A stretch of DNA of 7,060 bases from M55B144 sp964550615 (GTDB lineage: Bacteria; Bipolaricaulota; Bipolaricaulia; UBA7950; UBA9294): assembly GCA_964550615.1 (NCBI GenBank), contig CAZKAB010000056.1, positions 1 through 7,060 on the forward strand. The letters run 5' to 3'. The notes beneath the pieces are model-generated. The model was not told the origin of the DNA. It was given only the letters and a program-made list of their open reading frames with translations, and did not search any database. Shown in pieces: positions 5,074-7,060 of this stretch. The number at the start of each line of letters is the position of its first letter. Within the stretch, counting starts at the first letter, position 1. The translations under genes were made by a program, and so were the position numbers.

Positions 5074-6504
5074 TCAGCCCACTGCCTGACTGTTCGCTAG
5101 TTCATCTCCTCCAACCATGTTGTTCTCCTCCACGTTCGGGGATAGCACCCCTCTAGCACGCTTGATTTGTGCTCTTACTGCAATCGAAGCTGTCCCTCCG
5201 CGTGTATTCCTCGCCTCCACCGATCGCCGAAAGTCGAACACCGCGTACAAATCTTCGGCAAAGGCCGGGTGGATGGACTTATACTCCGACAAAGGAAGCT
5301 CCTTCAAGGACTTATCCAAGGCTTCAGCCCGCCTCACCATCCGGCCGACCAATTGGTGGCTATGCCTGAAGGGGACTCCTTTGTGCACCAGGTAGTCGGC
5401 CAAATCGGTGGCAAGAACCGTATCATCCAGAGCGGCAGCCATTCGATCTTCGTTCACCTTCAGAGAACGGATCACGCCTATCGCGACAGGCAATTCCTTG
5501 CTCAAGGTGTCAATTGCGTCAAACAAGGACTCCTTGTCTTCTTGCAGGTCCTTGTTATAGGTCGAAGGCAGCCCTTTCAACGCCATCAGGAGCGCCATCA
5601 GGTCTCCTACCATCCGCCCACTCTTTCCGCGCAATAGCTCCAACGAATCCGGATTCTTCTTCTGCGGCATAAGGCTGGATCCAGTGGAATAGGCATCGTC
5701 TACCTGCACGAAACCGAACTCCAGGCTTGACCAGATGATCAGGTCCTCTGCAAGCTGACTAAGGTGAACCTGCGCCAGTGCGGCCCAAGCCAGAAACTCA
5801 ACGACGTAGTCCCGATCGCTTACGGCATCTGCGCTGTTCTCACTCACTCCTGAGAACCCCAGTTCCTTGGCCAACGCCTCACGGTCGATGCCAAAGGGGT
5901 TACCAGCCAGAGCGCCTGATCCCAGAGGCATGATGGACGTATGCCGCGCCACCCCAGCCAGACGCTCACGGTCGCGCTCGAACTTCCAGAAGTAGGATAG
6001 GAGCCAATGGCTGAACAGCAAGGGCTGAGCCTGTTGCATATGCGTATACCCGGGCATGATTACGCCTAGGTGCGCTTCAGCCTTCTCTACAATAGCCTTC
6101 TGGAATTCGATCACGAAGTCCCGCAGGAGCGCGATCTGATCCAAGAGATAAAGACGCAGGTCAGAGGCTACCTGATCATTGCGGGAACGACCGGTGTGGA
6201 GTTTCCCCGCCACTTCTCCTATCAACTCGCCCAGCCGACGTTCGACGGCGGTGTGAATGTCCTCGTCGCCGGGCCTGGTCTGGAAACTGCCCTCGTCAAA
6301 CTCTGACCGAACCTGTTCCAGCCCGACAAGAAGTTTGTCGCACTCCGCAGAGCTGATCAGCCCAGCCTTCGCCAGGGCCGAGGCATAGGCGGTGCTTCCC
6401 AGGATATCGGCCCAATACATTCGCCAGTCAAAACCGATAGAATCGCCAAAGCGTTGCATGGACCCATCAGTCTCTCCTTCAAAACGGCCTTTCCATAGTG
6501 TCAT
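5074..6504 (-). CDS. argH: Argininosuccinate lyase
   Basis: Cytosolic enzyme of the last step of arginine synthesis, which splits argininosuccinate into arginine and fumarate; it works as a tetramer. The 476 residues match the usual 455-480 length. Motifs in order are LWKGRF (3-8), HTGRSRNDQV (103-112), GYTHMQQAQP (152-161) with His155 as the likely catalytic histidine, and the superfamily signature GSSLMPQKKNPD (275-286) in the mobile loop with the catalytic serine. Further conserved stretches are TYNKDLQEDKE (315-325) and the C-terminal VPFRHSHQLVG (377-387). Nothing key is missing. The ATG at 6504 has only a modest ribosome site (AAAGGGA). It lies 58 bases after argG, so the two are probably co-transcribed. 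CpG in this gene looks sparser than in the pst genes. Confidence 0.97.
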   Translation of the reverse strand: MTLWKGRFEGETDGSMQRFGDSIGFDWRMYWADILGSTAYASALAKAGLISSAECDKLLVGLEQVRSEFDEGSFQTRPGDEDIHTAVERRLGELIGEVAGKLHTGRSRNDQVASDLRLYLLDQIALLRDFVIEFQKAIVEKAEAHLGVIMPGYTHMQQAQPLLFSHWLLSYFWKFERDRERLAGVARHTSIMPLGSGALAGNPFGIDREALAKELGFSGVSENSADAVSDRDYVVEFLAWAALAQVHLSQLAEDLIIWSSLEFGFVQVDDAYSTGSSLMPQKKNPDSLELLRGKSGRMVGDLMALLMALKGLPSTYNKDLQEDKESLFDAIDTLSKELPVAIGVIRSLKVNEDRMAAALDDTVLATDLADYLVHKGVPFRHSHQLVGRMVRRAEALDKSLKELPLSEYKSIHPAFAEDLYAVFDFRRSVEARNTRGGTASIAVRAQIKRARGVLSPNVEENNMVGGDELANSQAVG

Positions 6505-6562
6505 GTTTGTCCCTTTTGTTGATACCTGGTATTGCCTGAAGTCGCTGTAATCGGCGCTCCGG
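6505..6562 (-). other. argG-argH spacer with a short palindrome
   Basis: The 58-base gap contains the near-palindrome ATACC-A-GGTAT (minus strand, about 6533-6523) and a weak ribosome site, AAAGGGA, for argH. There is no convincing promoter or terminator and no recognisable ARG box, so argG and argH probably share one transcript. Confidence 0.4.
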
Positions 6563-7060
6563 CTATACGTGTACCGCGTTCTTCATGTCGGCCAAAGCTT
6601 TGACCTTGAGGGGAAGACCGAAGAGGTTAATGAAGCCGGTTGCGTCGCTTTGGTCATAGACATCGTCCTCTCCGAAGGTGGCAAATTCCTCCTGATAGAG
6701 GCTGAAAGGCGACTTGCGACCCACCGCGGTGCAATTTCCCTTGTAGAGCTTTAGCTTCACAGTGCCCGTCACTGTCTCTTGGGTCTTGGACACAAATGCA
6801 TCGAGGGCGTCGCGCAATGGCGTGAACCACAGCCCGTAGTAGACCAACTCGGCGTAGCGATGGGCCACAAGTTCCTTGTAGTGCATGGTCTCTCGATCCA
6901 GGCAGATTCCCTCTAGGGCTTGGTGAGCGGTGTAGAGGATGCTACCGCCCGGCGTCTCGTAGACACCTCGCGACTTCATCCCCACCAATCGGTTTTCCAC
7001 CATATCGACACGTCCCACCCCGTGTGCACCACCCAGCTCATTGAGATTGATGAGGAGATC
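6563..7060 (-). CDS. argG: Argininosuccinate synthase, C-terminal part (cut by window edge)
   Basis: Joins citrulline and aspartate with ATP to make argininosuccinate, the substrate of ArgH encoded just downstream. The frame stays open to the right edge, so the N-terminal nucleotide-binding domain (about 235-240 residues in the family) lies outside; 165 residues are visible. They begin in the conserved DLLINLNELGGAHGVGR stretch and continue with VDMVENRLVGMKSRGVYETP, a hallmark of ArgG that contributes to citrulline binding. TVKLKLYKGNC and YDQSDATGFINLFGL, close to the C-terminus, are also typical. The protein ends with TAG at 6565-6563. A GTG at 7018 could be mistaken for a start, but the homology clearly extends upstream of it. 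Confidence 0.96.
   Translation of the reverse strand, partial: DLLINLNELGGAHGVGRVDMVENRLVGMKSRGVYETPGGSILYTAHQALEGICLDRETMHYKELVAHRYAELVYYGLWFTPLRDALDAFVSKTQETVTGTVKLKLYKGNCTAVGRKSPFSLYQEEFATFGEDDVYDQSDATGFINLFGLPLKVKALADMKNAVHV

Noticed and set aside
5167..5637. 156-residue open frame on the plus strand opposite argH
   Set aside because: It overlaps the conserved C-terminal half of argH entirely and has low-plausibility composition.

Overview
The window reads almost entirely on the minus strand. It carries two recognisable metabolic modules with one stand-alone radical SAM gene between them. The proteins are clearly bacterial, but I cannot name the organism from sequence alone. PstS has an ordinary signal peptide and contains no cysteine, so it is not a lipoprotein. 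That fits a diderm (periplasm-bearing) bacterium better than a Gram-positive one, although this is an inference. The radical SAM gene resembles anaerobic ribonucleotide reductase activators, which would suit an anaerobic or facultative lifestyle. The 105-base palindrome at the left end is the kind of dispersed repeat often met in environmental bacteria.

Layout, in the direction of transcription (right to left): the C-terminal part of argG runs in from the right edge (7060 to 6563). It is followed after 58 bases by a complete argH (6504 to 5074). These are the last two steps of arginine synthesis: ArgG joins citrulline and aspartate to make argininosuccinate, and ArgH splits it to arginine and fumarate. 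After a 257-base gap comes a 233-residue radical SAM activating enzyme of NrdG2 type (4816 to 4115), with no partner reductase in view. A 271-base gap follows, holding a strong pstS promoter and a doubtful 59-codon ORF on the plus strand. The high-affinity phosphate importer comes next: pstS (3843 to 3013), then after 153 bases pstC (2859 to 1906), pstA (1909 to 1031) and pstB (1037 to 216).

The pst genes form one functional unit. PstS binds phosphate in the periplasm, PstC and PstA form the membrane channel, and PstB is the ATPase. pstC/pstA overlap by four bases and pstA/pstB by seven, so translational coupling is likely. pstC also has a promoter of its own behind pstS. The usual sixth partner, phoU, is not in the 215 bases after pstB; instead there is a long inverted repeat (44-148) that could end the transcript.

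I see no phage, CRISPR, defence or biosynthetic island, and nothing that amounts to a new system. The points most worth a second look are the palindromic element, a Pho-box-like direct repeat over the pstS -35 region, the orphan radical SAM gene, and an apparent drop in CpG density on the argGH side of about position 5070.
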